From: Agapetus fuscipes
Lineage: Eukaryota > Arthropoda > Insecta > Trichoptera > Glossosomatidae
Direction: 5' to 3'
DNA: 64,000 nt
Assembly (NCBI GenBank): GCA_951799405.1
Contig: OX637359.1
Span: 1,670,201-1,734,200 of the forward strand
In this document: positions 1 through 9,184 of the stretch, piece by piece
Layout: every line of letters begins with the position of its first letter
Numbering within the stretch: position 1 is the first letter of the stretch
Position numbers and translations under genes: made by a program
The notes under the pieces: generated by a model
What the model saw: the letters and a program-made list of their open reading frames with translations, nothing else
What the model was told of the DNA's origin: nothing
The model's database searches: none

Positions 1-273
1 GTGGCCAGAGCCTCTGCAGAGCTGCCTCCAATTTTTACTATCTTTACATACATCTTTCAATTCATTCATATCCATGACCTTTTTCATGCATTTTCTTCTT
101 TTACGCTCACTTTTACGCTCCCATTCTTTCACAATACCCTCAATCTGATCACTCCGTAATTTTCTCGGTCGTCCCTTCCCTCTTTTTCCTTTCACACTTT
201 CTCTATATGTATATATATACATTGTCAGTCTTTCATCATTCATTCTTTCCACATGCCCAAACCATCTCATCAT
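1..273 (-). mobile_element. LINE 3' coding fragment, cut by the window edge
   Basis: Read on the minus strand, this is the C-terminal end of a LINE polyprotein. It matches the plus-strand fragment at 10320-10680 in order: a WFGH-type motif, the GRPRK-type basic motif, then the terminal stretch rich in Lys and Met. It lacks the reverse transcriptase core and is a 5'-truncated dead copy. The first base of the window lies inside it or at its 3' end. Confidence 0.6.
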
Positions 274-377
274 ATATATATTTATTTAACATGTATATAT
301 ATTTAACATATATTTTTTTTCCATTCCTGTAAGACCAAGGACGGACTTCTCCACGACCGTCAATGGATCTTACCGTA

Positions 378-499
378 TCTATTTGAAGATAGGGCGAAAT
401 AAAACATGGTGGCGTATCAAAAGCCGATACATTTTATATTAAACAACGATCAGTTGTTCAGGGACCGCCATGTTTAATTTTGTCCTATCTTTAAATAGG
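378..499. repeat. Imperfect inverted repeat, small foldback element
   Basis: Two arms of about 37 bases (378-414 and 463-499) are reverse complements with a few mismatches. Both carry an AACATGG core and the ATTTGAAGATAGG / CCTATCTTTAAAT pair. The 48-base centre is AT-rich. No gene is visible from 274 to 570; the rest of this stretch is AT-rich with TATA runs. A MITE is plausible, but no target duplication is clear. Confidence 0.5.
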
Positions 500-570
500 T
501 CCGCCCCAGAAAAACTCAATGGGCGTCGGTTTATCTTCCCGTATATATTTAAACATCATCAGCATCATGA

Positions 571-843
571 ACGGTCAATAGCTCAGTTGGTAGAGTGCTT
601 GCATTCGATGCCGAGAGTTCAGATTCGAATCCCACCGAGGGTGCCAACAATGATTTCCCGTTCTCATTTCGAACCCTAAATGAAGTACCGGAAAGGTTAA
701 ATCAGCGATTTATCACAAGAAATGAGTACCAGCCCCCTCGGAAGCTGAGAAACCTCCACTTCAACTTAAGTGCTTGGCGACAGCACTGGCCCCCTTACAT
801 GTAAAAATAAAAAGGGTTCCACTCGCCACATGCGAACCCTTCG
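571..843 (+). mobile_element. SINE-B (tRNA-derived) copy
   Basis: The head has a Pol III A box (TAGCTCAGTTGG) and B box (GATTCGAATCC). It is followed by the SINE-B body (AATGATTTCCCG, TACCAGCCCC, CTTCAACTTAAG) and part of the tail (ACTCGCCACATGCG). The body is diverged from other B copies in this window, so this is an old insertion. The 3' end of the tail is missing. Confidence 0.85.
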
Positions 844-861
844 AAGAGGACGTGGAAAGAA

Positions 862-1080
862 GTAACACTAATGTAAGTTGCAAAGATATATTACATTCAA
901 GATTCATACTGCACGCATTCCCACAAGTATGCACGTATAAGTTCACGCTTAAATATGCCGCATGTAGACTTGAATCATAAAAACCCAATCTCAAATGAAC
1001 ACAAGCCCTGCAACTCTTACCGACCTTCCTGGGGTGACATTGGCAGAGTGAACCTATCAAGGAATACAATAAACCGCTCG
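862..1080 (-). mobile_element. RTE-like LINE tail copy
   Basis: This is the 3' terminal unit of the LINE at 11362-14890. It keeps the conserved blocks TTGCAAAGATATATTACATT, CACGCATTCCCACAAG and CCCTGCAACTCTTACCGACC. The part upstream of the GGTGACATTGGC block is mostly deleted. It is non-coding. Confidence 0.8.
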
Positions 1081-1235
1081 AGCATTGTATTCGTATTATA
1101 CTAACTTTCAAAAAAATTAAGACTATGCTTTTAATAATTAATATTTTAAAGGTTAATTTTCAACTTGTAATACTGATCTATATTTAGACTATATTTTGTA
1201 TTATTAATATGTTTTATTTTATGTCCTCTATCTCC

Positions 1236-1790
1236 ATCATCATCATCATCATCATTGGCACGACAACCCGGGGTGGGTCTTGGCCTCCCTCAGCAACCGC
1301 TGCCAGCGCTGTCTATCCGACGTCTTCCTCCTCCAGTCCCACATTCCCACTGCACGGCAATCCGCCACCACTCCATCCAGCTATCTTGAACGTGGTCTTC
1401 CCACTGTCCGGCGTCCCTCCGGGTTCGTCATCACAATCGTCTTCTCCAGGCTCCGATGGTCCATTCGCTGAATGTGCCCCAGCCAATGCAGTCTGTTGAC
1501 CTTTATTGAGCGGACCACATCAGCGTCCTGGTACAGCTTATACAGTTCGGAGTTATATCTCCTTCGCGATATGTTTCCGTCCATTATTGGACCATAAATA
1601 CGTCGAAGTATTTTCCTTTCGAAGACGTTGAGAGAGCATTGGTCACGCTTGGTCAGTGTCCAGGTTTCGGAGGCAAATGTGAGGACTGGTTTTATTAGGG
1701 TTTTGTACAGAGTGGTTTTACATTTCCGTGACAGTAGCCTCGACTTAAATTGTTTTATGAGGCCGAAGTAGGAGCGATTAGCTGACAGTA
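1236..1790 (-). mobile_element. LINE reverse transcriptase C-terminal fragment with (ATG)n tail
   Basis: The minus strand encodes a LINE C-terminus: a stretch ending in a WTLTK-like motif, then LHWLGHIQRMD and GRRTVGRPRSR, all typical of the region after the reverse transcriptase in RTE/CR1-type LINEs. The 67-residue open part covers 1381-1584, and the reading frame is broken on both sides. The 3' end is an (ATG)n microsatellite at 1238-1256. The active site is absent, so this is a dead 5'-truncated copy. From 1790 to 2098 I see no feature. Confidence 0.75.
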
Positions 1791-2098
1791 TTCTTTTTTT
1801 AATTTAACAAACCAACATAATGTATACCAAAACTGTATGTAAACTACAACAGCCCACCTACCGAGTGTTTTACCTTGCATGCATTTTTGGTAGAAGGCTA
1901 TGGTTGAGTGGACACTCCTTATATACCAGGGGCTCTATGTAGTTTGGCGCTTTGACGTCCAAAGCAGCCTGCTGGGTAATTGAGACAGGGATTGACAATT
2001 TCAAAAACATACTGGCTCTGATATTTGCAGTAGCCATGACTTCCCCAACATCAAAGACTGGAGAGATTGTTAATTCCGTACAAAATTCATACATATAT

Positions 2099-2539
2099 AT
2101 TTTTTTAAGAAATCCTGTGCGGGAGACTCCCTAGATTCTAAAGACTCTAGGGGTCTATGACACTTGCTGTAGTGCCGCAGAGGTGGACGAGCTTGGTCGT
2201 CGCTACAAAGCGCCAATACTCAAGCAAGACCCAGTTGCTGTAAGGCTGGATGGACCTTTGGTGACCGGTCATTGGTAAAGGTTTATGAATTTTTCAACCC
2301 AGCGAAGAGCACATTCGAAATATAAATGGTATATTTTTGTGCTCCGCCGGGATCCGAATCCACAACCTTCCATTTACGAGTTCGAAGTGTTGCCACTACG
2401 GACTACGGACCGGTCCAAGATGCCAACGACACGCGGTGTACCTGAGCGGTTACCCATCCAAGCACTGACCACGCCCAATGTTGCTTAACTTCGGTGATCT
2501 ATGGGAACCGGTGCTTTCAACATGGCTTACGTCGTTGAC
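2099..2539 (-). mobile_element. Composite SINE: 5S rRNA head + tRNA-Gln-like unit A + tail 1
   Basis: Read on the minus strand, bases 2539-2418 are a complete 5S rRNA-like head. They carry the internal control regions AAGTTAAGCAACATTGGGCG and GGATGGGTAACCGCTC. Unit A follows, with tRNA-like boxes. It ends in tail 1 (GGGAGTCTCCCGCACAGG) and a poly-A-like run. Tail 1 is the 3' end of the LINE at 62705-63562. The tRNA B box reads ATTCGGATCC, the form found only in the 5S-linked subfamily. This is the clearest 5S-A-tail1 copy here. Confidence 0.9.
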
Positions 2540-2564
2540 AATTATTAATTTATGTATATATTCC

Positions 2565-2822
2565 TTGACTTATAGGTTGGTATGAGGCTGACCACCCATA
2601 CTGTAAAAAATAGTTCACTTTGCCAATGTCACCCCTGTTTCAGGGAAGGTTTGCAAGAGTTACAGGGCTTATGTTCATTTGAGATTGGGTTTTTTATTGT
2701 ATGCCCACATGCGGCATGTGTTAGCGCGCACTTATACATGTTTGCTTGTAGGAATGCGTTAAATATAAATCTTAAATTATATATATATATATCTTTGCAG
2801 CTTAGATTTAGATTTATATTTA
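2565..2822 (+). mobile_element. RTE-like LINE tail copy
   Basis: It starts exactly at TTCCTTGACTTATAGG, the boundary shared by many copies. It runs through GACCACCCATACTG, TCACCCCTGTTTCAGGGAAG and GCGGCATGTGTTAGCGC to a short degenerate GATTTA tail. It is non-coding. Confidence 0.85.
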
Positions 2823-2839
2823 GACGCACGAAGAGAGGG

Positions 2840-2915
2840 ATGAATGTCGAAAAGATGAAAGAAGTGTGTGAGGACAGAACAAAGTGGAAGTACAGGCCAC
2901 CCCTAGCGGAACAGC
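2840..2915 (+). mobile_element. Terminal scrap of a second LINE subfamily
   Basis: The sequence AAGTACAGGCCACCCCTAGC and the preceding Lys-rich coding scrap match the end of the LINE fragment at 10320-10680, which also ends in CCACCCCTAGCGG. Bases 2916-3130 after it are unclassified, with a CTCGAG-centred short palindrome near 2941-2962. Confidence 0.5.
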
Positions 2916-3130
2916 TGAAACTGAAGGAAAATCCTTCCCACCTCGAGCTGAAACTCGAGAATCGAAGCAGCCTAGTGCTCTTCCTTTAGAGAAGGTTAGA
3001 ACACTTGGATCCTGAAGGCGACTCAAGGGATTCTCCTTCACCTCATATCCACTCCCTTCTACCATAGGAGATAACAATTTCTCCTCTTCGTTTCTCCTCC
3101 TTCTTTATTTCGTCAAGGGGGGAACACTAC

Positions 3131-3720
3131 AGTTTAAAAGTCTGCCTAGAAGTGCTACAGAGGCGATTGTAAATTCCTTTGTTGTGGCCAAACTTGACTA
3201 CTGCAATGCGATCTATGCTGGCCAGCCCAAAAATCAGCTCAAAAGGCTTCAATCGCTGCAGAACGCTGCAGCTAGACTCATATATGGCGCTGCAAAGTCT
3301 TGCCACATCACTCCTCACCTTCAAGCTCTGCATTGGCTGAAAATCCCTGAGAGGATTACCTTTAAAGTTGGTCTGCTCACTTTTAAAGCACTGCGTGGGA
3401 GTGCTCCGGGGTACCTGATGGAGCTGGTGTCTCCAACAACTATAACCTTGCGTGGACAAACACTGAGGTCAGCTGCATCAAGAAGCAGCTGCCTGGACGT
3501 CCCAGCAAGAAGGCCCAACACTGTTTTTGGAGACAGGGCATTCAGGGCGGCCGCTCCAATGACCTGGAATGCTTTTCCTGACACGCTGAGGGAACTGGAT
3601 TTGGAGACGCAGTTTAAAAGAAGTCTCAAGACTCACCTCTTCGTCCAATCATATGGACAAGCGCCTTTGTAGTGACACATTGTTATAAAAGGCGCCATAT
3701 AAATTCTGTGCTTATTATTA
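3131..3720 (+). pseudogene. L2/CR1-like LINE, C-terminal part of reverse transcriptase ORF
   Basis: An open frame of 162 residues (3184-3672) has the LDYCNAIYAGQP and LQNAAARLIYG motifs. These mark the region just after the reverse transcriptase in L2/CR1-type LINEs, followed by NTVFGDRAFRAAAPMTWNAF. The palm-domain active site is missing because the copy is 5' truncated. The 3' end has a GGCGCCATATAAA block and an (ATT)n tail, which it shares with the related fragment at 41624-42240. It is not a host gene. Bases 3721-4135 show no clear feature. Confidence 0.85.
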
Positions 3721-4135
3721 TTACTACAATTGGTAGGCTGGATACAAGTAAAAGAACTAGGTTTATTATGTCCACCTTTTTATTATTTTTTTAGTTTGTT
3801 TTTGCAAGTGTTGCCAGTATCGACCAGCTTTTTCCCGATTATTTGGAGAGCAGCCATGTTGCTTGTTTGTTTGAATGCCGGTGTCCGTATCATATATAAC
3901 CAAACCTCTACCCGAGTCTCTCGCTCTAGGGTCCAATTTTTCTAGCACACCTAGCGGCAGAATTTAACGCATTGTTACGAACTTGGAGTGCCTACGTGCG
4001 ACTGTACAGTGTACATGCATTCATAGAACTGTCTTGCACTAGTGTGATGGTGATAGTGTTACGAACTACGTATTTCGAAGTACCTGCATACGCATGTATG
4101 TAGGTACTTTGCCACTTCGAGTGGAATCTAATCTA

Positions 4136-4365
4136 ATCTCAGTTGCAAAGATATGTTACATTGGAGCTTCACATTCCATGCATTTTCACAAGCAGACACG
4201 TACAAGTTCACACTTGCACACGTGAACCTACAACATAAAAACCAAATCTTAAATGGACATACACCCTGCAACTCTTGCCGTCCTTCCCTGAAAAAGGGGT
4301 GACATTGGCAAAGTGAACCCTTTTTACATCATGGGTGGTCAGCCGCATACCAACCTATAAGTCAA
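4136..4365 (-). mobile_element. RTE-like LINE tail copy
   Basis: A full-length tail unit on the minus strand. It ends (its 3' end, left side) in a short TCTAATCTAATCT microsatellite and begins at CCTATAAGTCAAGGAA. Diagnostic blocks GGGGTGACATTGGCAAAGTG and CATGGGTGGTCAGCCGC are present. Confidence 0.85.
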
Positions 4366-4384
4366 GGAACCCATCTTCTTTTAC

Positions 4385-4765
4385 AGGTTAGGTGGCCGGC
4401 CTTACGCCAACTACTTCAGTTGAAATGGAGGTTTCCCAGCTCCCGAGGGGCTGGTACTCATTTCTTGTGAAAGCCGATTAAACCTTGCCGGTATTTTGAG
4501 GTTTGAATTAAGCTATCGAACGGACTTTTTACGAGCTTGGTCATCGCTAAAAAGCGCCAGTTCTCACGCAAAACCCAGTTGCTGTAAGGCTGGATGGACC
4601 ATTGGTGTCCGGTCTTTGGTGAAGGTTTATGATTTTTTCAACCCAGCAAATAGCATATTTGAAATTATAAATAATATATATTTTTTCTACTTCGCCGGGA
4701 TTCGAACCCACAACCATCCATTTACGAGTCCGAAGCGTTACCACTAGACTACGGTCCGGTCTATC
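4385..4765 (-). mobile_element. SINE A-B dimer with most of the B head deleted
   Basis: The tRNA-Gln-like unit A (B box GGGTTCGAACCC form) at 4529-4765 is joined to SINE-B through the usual linker (CTCGTAAAAAGTCCG on the minus strand). The B tRNA head is cut down to its first dozen bases and continues straight into the B body. The tail beyond GGCCGGCC is missing. It confirms the A-B order seen in four other copies. Confidence 0.8.
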
Positions 4766-4769
4766 GCAA

Positions 4770-5345
4770 TAATCGCTAACTGACATTTATCAAAATCTCA
4801 GCCCAGAGCGCTGAAAACCTACTTCTTGTTCACAGTATAATTCATTGTAAACCTAACCATAGCGTTTACCGAGAAAATGTATGAAAACTAAAATTACACT
4901 ACTAGTGAGCGTTTTAATTTCCCACAATTTTCTGTGAAACGCCAGTTAAATTTTATACGTGCTGAAATGTTTACGGAATATACTGTCCGCTGTGTTTTGC
5001 CGATGCGATGAAAAATAAATAGAGAATAATTAAAAACGTGAAAAAATAGTAAATAAAGTGAAATTTGTGGAGCGGAAAGCTATGAAAATATTGCTGGTTT
5101 TTGTGCAACTAAGCTGCAAATATAGTGCAATCCATTGCCAGTTTATTTACAAAGCAGTAGCATTGGACGTGATTTTTTGTTGTTGTAATTTGTATCCAGC
5201 CACCATACCGTCCGCTAAGTGCTTGTTTGTCTTATGTCCAACAGAAGCAATTTCACATGAGCAATGTTTATATTGTTATGTAAATAGTAGATTAATATAG
5301 GTGTACATCGTAGGTAGTGATAGTTATTATAGTATTATGTAAAAA
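4770..5345. repeat. Copy 1 of a ~560-bp duplicated block
   Basis: It is collinear with 7262-7820 (shared words: CTGACATTTA, GTTTACCGAGAAAATGTATG, CGGAAAGCTATGAAAATATT). Both copies include the left part of an inverted-repeat element and the first bases of the same LTR, so the LTR insertion came before the duplication. Reading frames inside are short and differ between copies, so I do not call a gene. Confidence 0.75.
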
Positions 5346-5877
5346 GTAGATTAATATAGGTGTACACCGTAGGTAGCAATAATTATAGGCTTAATAAATC
5401 TAGAAATTAAATGATCCTTTTGTACTCTTGAAGCCGGTAGAACGTTCGAGAGTTTGATGGAAAATTAGTCACTAGATACTTCTGTCTGTGAAGTAGGTAT
5501 ATAAGGCGTAATGTTGAGTGCACCAGGACAGTAAGATAGTCGCCTTTGATTGAAGAGTGTGAGCGATACTGAACTGTGAAAATAAATTTGAGTTACTAAA
5601 AGTGTTAAAAATAAATATTAATTGTAAAAATAAATTAAGTGCAAATAAAGATCCTGAAAGAAGACCTGTATGTTTTAATTTAGAGACTTTCCGGACCCAA
5701 AAACACTACAATATGTGTACTGGACCAATGTGTCTTATGAACAATGGAAATTGATTTACAAAATATTTAAGCCAACTCTCACATAATCGTGTTTTACGTT
5801 TTTTTCTTAGCTCTGATTGTGTAGAATGTGATTCTTCATCTTTGAATAGAATGGTAGATAAACCAAACAAGCACTTA
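5216..5877. mobile_element. Inverted-repeat element interrupted by an LTR
   Basis: Terminal inverted repeats TAAGTGCTTGTTTG (5216) and CAAACAAGCACTTA (5864-5877) bound a ~221-bp non-coding element once the LTR and one target repeat are subtracted. An inverted uninterrupted relative lies at 46309-46547. No transposase is present, so it is a MITE of unassigned superfamily. Confidence 0.65.
5274..5710 (+). mobile_element. Solo LTR, 437 bp, with ATAT target duplication
   Basis: It begins TGTTATGTAAATAG and ends AACACTACA (TG...CA) and is flanked by ATAT on both sides (5270-5273, 5711-5714), the 4-bp duplication typical of Ty3/gypsy integration. A TATATAAGGCG promoter element lies near 5499, and AATAAA signals follow. 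The first 120 bases contain two 59-bp units (5278-5395). Related LTRs: 32809-35719, 41317-42307 and 60893-61377. Confidence 0.9.
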
Positions 5878-6079
5878 AAGGAGGCGATACCTTTAGAGGT
5901 GGCCAGTACCTACGAAGATGTGTATTTACTTTAATATAACCTTTTGTTATGTTGGTAAATTGTGTCCCCATCAAAAACAACACATGAATTATCTAAAACA
6001 AATATTATGACAATGTTGGTTTTGCTTTTCAAATAAAACACACTCGTAAATGAATACAATATATATATAGGTATATTAT

Positions 6080-6220
6080 GTATATATTTTTTCCGTGTAT
6101 ACCTTAAATGGGAACGCGGCAGTGTTTATTTGAATAAATGGGGAAAATCGAGAACAGTGAGGAAAATACGTAGAAGTGGGGAAAAATAAAACTGCTGTTA
6201 GGACCTGCAATGCGTGTCAC
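6080..6220. repeat. Unclassified dispersed repeat, copy 1
   Basis: It is similar in order to 8920-9060: a GGGAA(C/T)GCGG(C/G)AGTGTTTA block, AAATGGGGAAAATCG, GTGGGGAAAAATAAAAC, then GAGGACGTGCAA-like sequence. No terminal repeats or coding capacity were seen. Bases 5878-6079 hold no recognised feature. Confidence 0.55.
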
Positions 6221-6430
6221 GACAAATTCGTTCAAGATAACTCGTCCACGTACAGCTAGTTCTTTGACAAATTGGTTACTCGACAATTCGTCGACATGAC
6301 GACTTTTCGGTCACTGACATCTCGGCCAGAGATAATTCGACCACGTACACAACGGTCACGGAAAATACGGTCAAACGACAATTGGTCCACATGCCTTTTT
6401 GTCAACGACATTTCGGACACATACAATATA
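6215..6430. repeat. Array of degenerate 15-18-bp repeats (CGACAATTCGTCCAC type)
   Basis: Words of the form GACAA-TTCG-T-CA recur about every 15-18 bases (ACGACAAATTCGTTCA, CTCGACAATTCGTCGAC, AAACGACAATTGGTCCACA). No unit is exact. A similar array in the other orientation lies at 41140-41310, and more compact ones lie at 25230-25284 and 31028-31140. Confidence 0.6.
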
Positions 6431-6471
6431 TGGGCCACACGGAAAATTACAATGAATTAAAACTACCTGTA

Positions 6472-6745
6472 GTAATCTAAATCTAAATCTAAATCTAAGC
6501 TGTAAAGATATTATGTATCATTTGAGATTCATATTAAATGCATTCCCACAAGCAGACATGCATAATTTCGCGCTTACACATGCCGCATGTGGACCTACAA
6601 TATAAAAAACCCAATCTCAAATGAACATAAGCCCTGCAACTCTTGCCGACCTTCTCTGAAACAGGGGGGACATTGGCAAAGTGAACCATTTTCTACAGCA
6701 TGGGTAGTCAGCCACATACCAACCTATAAATCATGAAACTTCATA
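6472..6745 (-). mobile_element. RTE-like LINE tail copy
   Basis: Minus-strand tail unit with an (ATCTAA)n microsatellite at its 3' end (6476-6497) and the conserved CATTTGAGATTCATATTAAA, CACATGCCGCATGTGGACC and CAGCATGGGTAGTCAGCC blocks. Bases 6746-7261 after it hold no gene; a GC-rich patch with TGACGTCAAAATGACGT sits at 6919-6936. Confidence 0.85.
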
Positions 6746-7261
6746 TTCAGTTTCTTAGATACTAAACATAAAACTAATACAGGACTTGCAATTAAGATGG
6801 GGGAGGGGCTAAAATTGAAAGGAAGGGGGAGGGTATGGGTGAGATCTGGACGTTAATAAGGTTTTTTTATTAAAAAAAAAATCCCGCCATAACACAGCGG
6901 GGCCGGCTAGCCACGCCGTGACGTCAAAATGACGTAGAAGGATCCGTCGGTCTTCGAAGGCCTAACGGTACACTCCACAGATCCGAAGATCCATCGATGT
7001 CACATCCGCCTAAATAAAAAAGACCTGTTTTACCGGAAATCGGAAATGCGTGAATTTTAAAGAGCTATAATTAAAAAACTAAGCCCGATATATTTTTTTT
7101 AAAAACGCAGACGCATTTCTAAAAATGTAGTCTATCATTTTATGAAATAAAAAAAGTGAAATTACCATATTGCATGCAAAAAACTATTCGTAAATGTTTA
7201 TCGTTTTGTTATCCATCTATCTCACATTCTTACTTTCTACACACCCAACCCCTTATTCGCG

Positions 7262-7820
7262 ATAATCGCAAACTGACATTTAATAAAATCTCAGCCCACT
7301 GCGCTGAAAACCTACAACATAAAACATTATTTTTAAACAAAACCATAGCGTTTACCGAGAAAATGTATGAAAACTAAAATTACACTTCTAGTGAGCGTTT
7401 TAATTTCTCACAATTTTCTGTGAAACGCCAGTTAAGTTTAAAACTTGCTGAAATGTTTACGGAATATAATGCCCGCTGTGTTTTGCCGATGCGATGAAAA
7501 ATAAATAGAGAATAATTAAAAACGTGAAAAAATAGTAAATAAAGTGAAATTCGTGGAGCGGAAAGCTATGAAAATATTGCTGGTTTTTGTGCAACTAAGC
7601 TACAAATATAGTGCAATCCATTGCCAGTTTATTTACAAAAAAGTAGCATTGTACGTGATTTTTTTTTGTACGTTGTATGCAGCCGCCATACCGTTCCTTA
7701 ATACTTGTTTGTCTTATGTCTAACAGAAGCAATTTCACATGAGCAATGTTTATATTGTTATGTAAATAGTAGATAAATATAGGTGTACATCGTAGGTAGT
7801 GATAGTTATTATAGTATTAT
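7262..7820. repeat. Copy 2 of the ~560-bp duplicated block
   Basis: Second copy of 4770-5345, with scattered substitutions and small indels. It contains the same left inverted-repeat end (TTAATACTTGTTTG) and the same LTR junction (TTTATAT then TGTTATGTAAATAG at 7756). Downstream the LTR does not continue normally but turns into a 59-bp minisatellite. Confidence 0.75.
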
Positions 7821-8290
7821 GTCAAAAGTAGATTAATATAGGTGTACATCGTAGGTAGTGATAGTTATTATAGTATTATGTCAAAAGTAGATTAATATAG
7901 GTGTACATCGTAGGTAGTGATAGTTATTATAGTATTATGTCAAAAGTAGATTAATATAGGTGTACATCGTAGGTAGTGATAGTTATTATAGTATTATGTC
8001 AAAAGTAGATTAATATAGGTGTACATCGTAGGTAGTGATAGTTATTATAGTATTATGTCAAAAGTAGATTAATATAGGTGTACATCGTAGGTAGTGATAG
8101 TTATTATAGTATTATGTCAAAAGTAGATTAATATAGGTGTACATCGTAGGTAGTGATAGTTATTATAGTATTATGTCAAAAGTAGATTAATATAGGTGTA
8201 CATCGTAGGTAGTGATAGTTATTATAGTATTATGTCAAAAGTAGATTAATATAGGTGTACACCGTAGGTAGTGATAGTTATTATAGTATT
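7760..8290. repeat. 59-bp minisatellite, nine units, grown from an LTR
   Basis: The word ATAGTTATT recurs at 7802, 7861, 7920, 7979, 8038, 8097, 8156, 8215 and 8274, exactly 59 apart. Middle units are almost identical. The first unit resembles LTR unit 1 (ATGTAAATAGTAGA) and the last carries the TGTACACCG variant found in LTR unit 2 at 5337-5395. This shows expansion between two pre-existing units. No spacers are present, so it is not a CRISPR array. Confidence 0.95.
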
Positions 8291-8291
8291 A

Positions 8292-8338
8292 CTAGGGGCT
8301 ACGCCCCTGGCTGCTACGCCCCTGGCTGCTACGCAGCC
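8292..8338 (-). mobile_element. Candidate Helitron 3' end (hairpins + CTAG)
   Basis: Read on the minus strand, two GC-rich hairpins (GGCTGCGTAGCAGCC and GGGGCGTAGCCCC) end directly in CTAG followed by T. This is the Helitron 3' arrangement (hairpin, CTRR, insertion before T). It abuts the minisatellite at 8291. The 5' TC end and any Rep/helicase are not visible, so this is only a candidate. Bases 8339-8479 are unclassified. Confidence 0.4.
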
Positions 8339-8479
8339 CAACCCCTTAACATTTGGAGAATGTGTATATTGCGCATAGTTTACTCACGTTAAAATTCGTA
8401 ATATTAAAAAAACATGTAAAATAAAAACATGCAGTTTTTGTAAAAGAAAATTTAAATTTTGTAGGCTTTGATAAAATAC

Positions 8480-8570
8480 CTACAATATAAAAAACCCAAT
8501 CTCAAATGAACATAAGCCCTGCAACTCTTGCCGACCTTCCCTGAAGCAGGGGTGACATTGAGTAATAACA
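8480..8570 (-). mobile_element. Fragment of LINE tail
   Basis: Middle part of the tail unit (CCCAATCTCAAATGAACATA through CAGGGGTGACATTG), cut at both ends. It faces a longer plus-strand copy at 8631-8900, giving an inverted pair with about 60 unrelated bases between. Confidence 0.7.
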
Positions 8571-8630
8571 ATGGTTTTTTGGCAAGCAAGTTTTCCTTCA
8601 CTTATAGGTACTAACCTATTATATACTAAT

Positions 8631-8900
8631 ACGGCTGACCACCCATACTGTAGAAAATGATTCACTATGCCAATGTCACCCCTGTTTCTGGGAAGGTCGG
8701 CAAGAGTTGCAGGGTTTATGTCCATTTGAGATTTGGGTTTATAAGTTGTTGGTTCACATGCGGCATGTGCAAGCGCAAACTCATACATACATACAGGACG
8801 GGTACGAGGAGGGTTTGAGCATACTACTGTATCTGCTTGTGAAAATGCATAAAATGTGAATCTTTAATTTTTCATATATTTGCAACTTAGGTAAGGTTAG
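8631..8900 (+). mobile_element. RTE-like LINE tail with a 30-base insert
   Basis: Starts inside the GGCTGACCACCCATACTG block and runs to an AACTTAG...GATTAGATTAG end. Between CAAACTCATACATACATA and CTGTATCTGCTTGTG it carries an extra segment (8793-8826) containing GACGGGTACGAGGAGGG. The same segment occurs in reverse complement at 48654-48690. Confidence 0.75.
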
Positions 8901-8919
8901 ATTAGATTAGTGACGTGGT

Positions 8920-9060
8920 ATTTTTTCCAGTTATGTACAGTACATGGGAATGCGGGAGTGTTTATTTGTAGAAATGGGGAAAATCGGGAAAAGGAGGGGT
9001 AAAAACGTGGAAGTGGGGAAAAATAAAACCGCTGTGAGGACGTGCAACGTGACGCATCCG
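8920..9060. repeat. Unclassified dispersed repeat, copy 2
   Basis: Counterpart of 6080-6220, with the same block order (ATGGGAATGCGGGAGTG, AAATGGGGAAAATCGGG, AAGTGGGGAAAAATAAAAC). Short open frames cross it but are not conserved between the copies. Confidence 0.55.
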
Positions 9061-9184
9061 AAACGTATTTGCTCGAGGGCACAAAGACCAGCGGGAAACT
9101 CGATATTCGTTCAATTCCAATGTTGAAACATAATTTGTGGAAAGCAAATAAATGAACACCAGTAAGTATATTATAGGATGTTAG

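Noticed and set aside
3184..3672. A host gene encoding a 162-residue protein
   Set aside because: Its motifs (LDYCNAIYAGQP, LQNAAARLIYG) are the C-terminal part of L2/CR1-type LINE polyproteins and a diverged copy exists at 41624-42240.
5058..5300. A small secreted protein (MKILLVFVQLS start)
   Set aside because: The frame is disrupted in the duplicate at 7262-7820 and runs into an LTR; no independent support.
7756..8291. CRISPR array
   Set aside because: Units are contiguous 59-bp repeats without spacers in a eukaryotic LTR.
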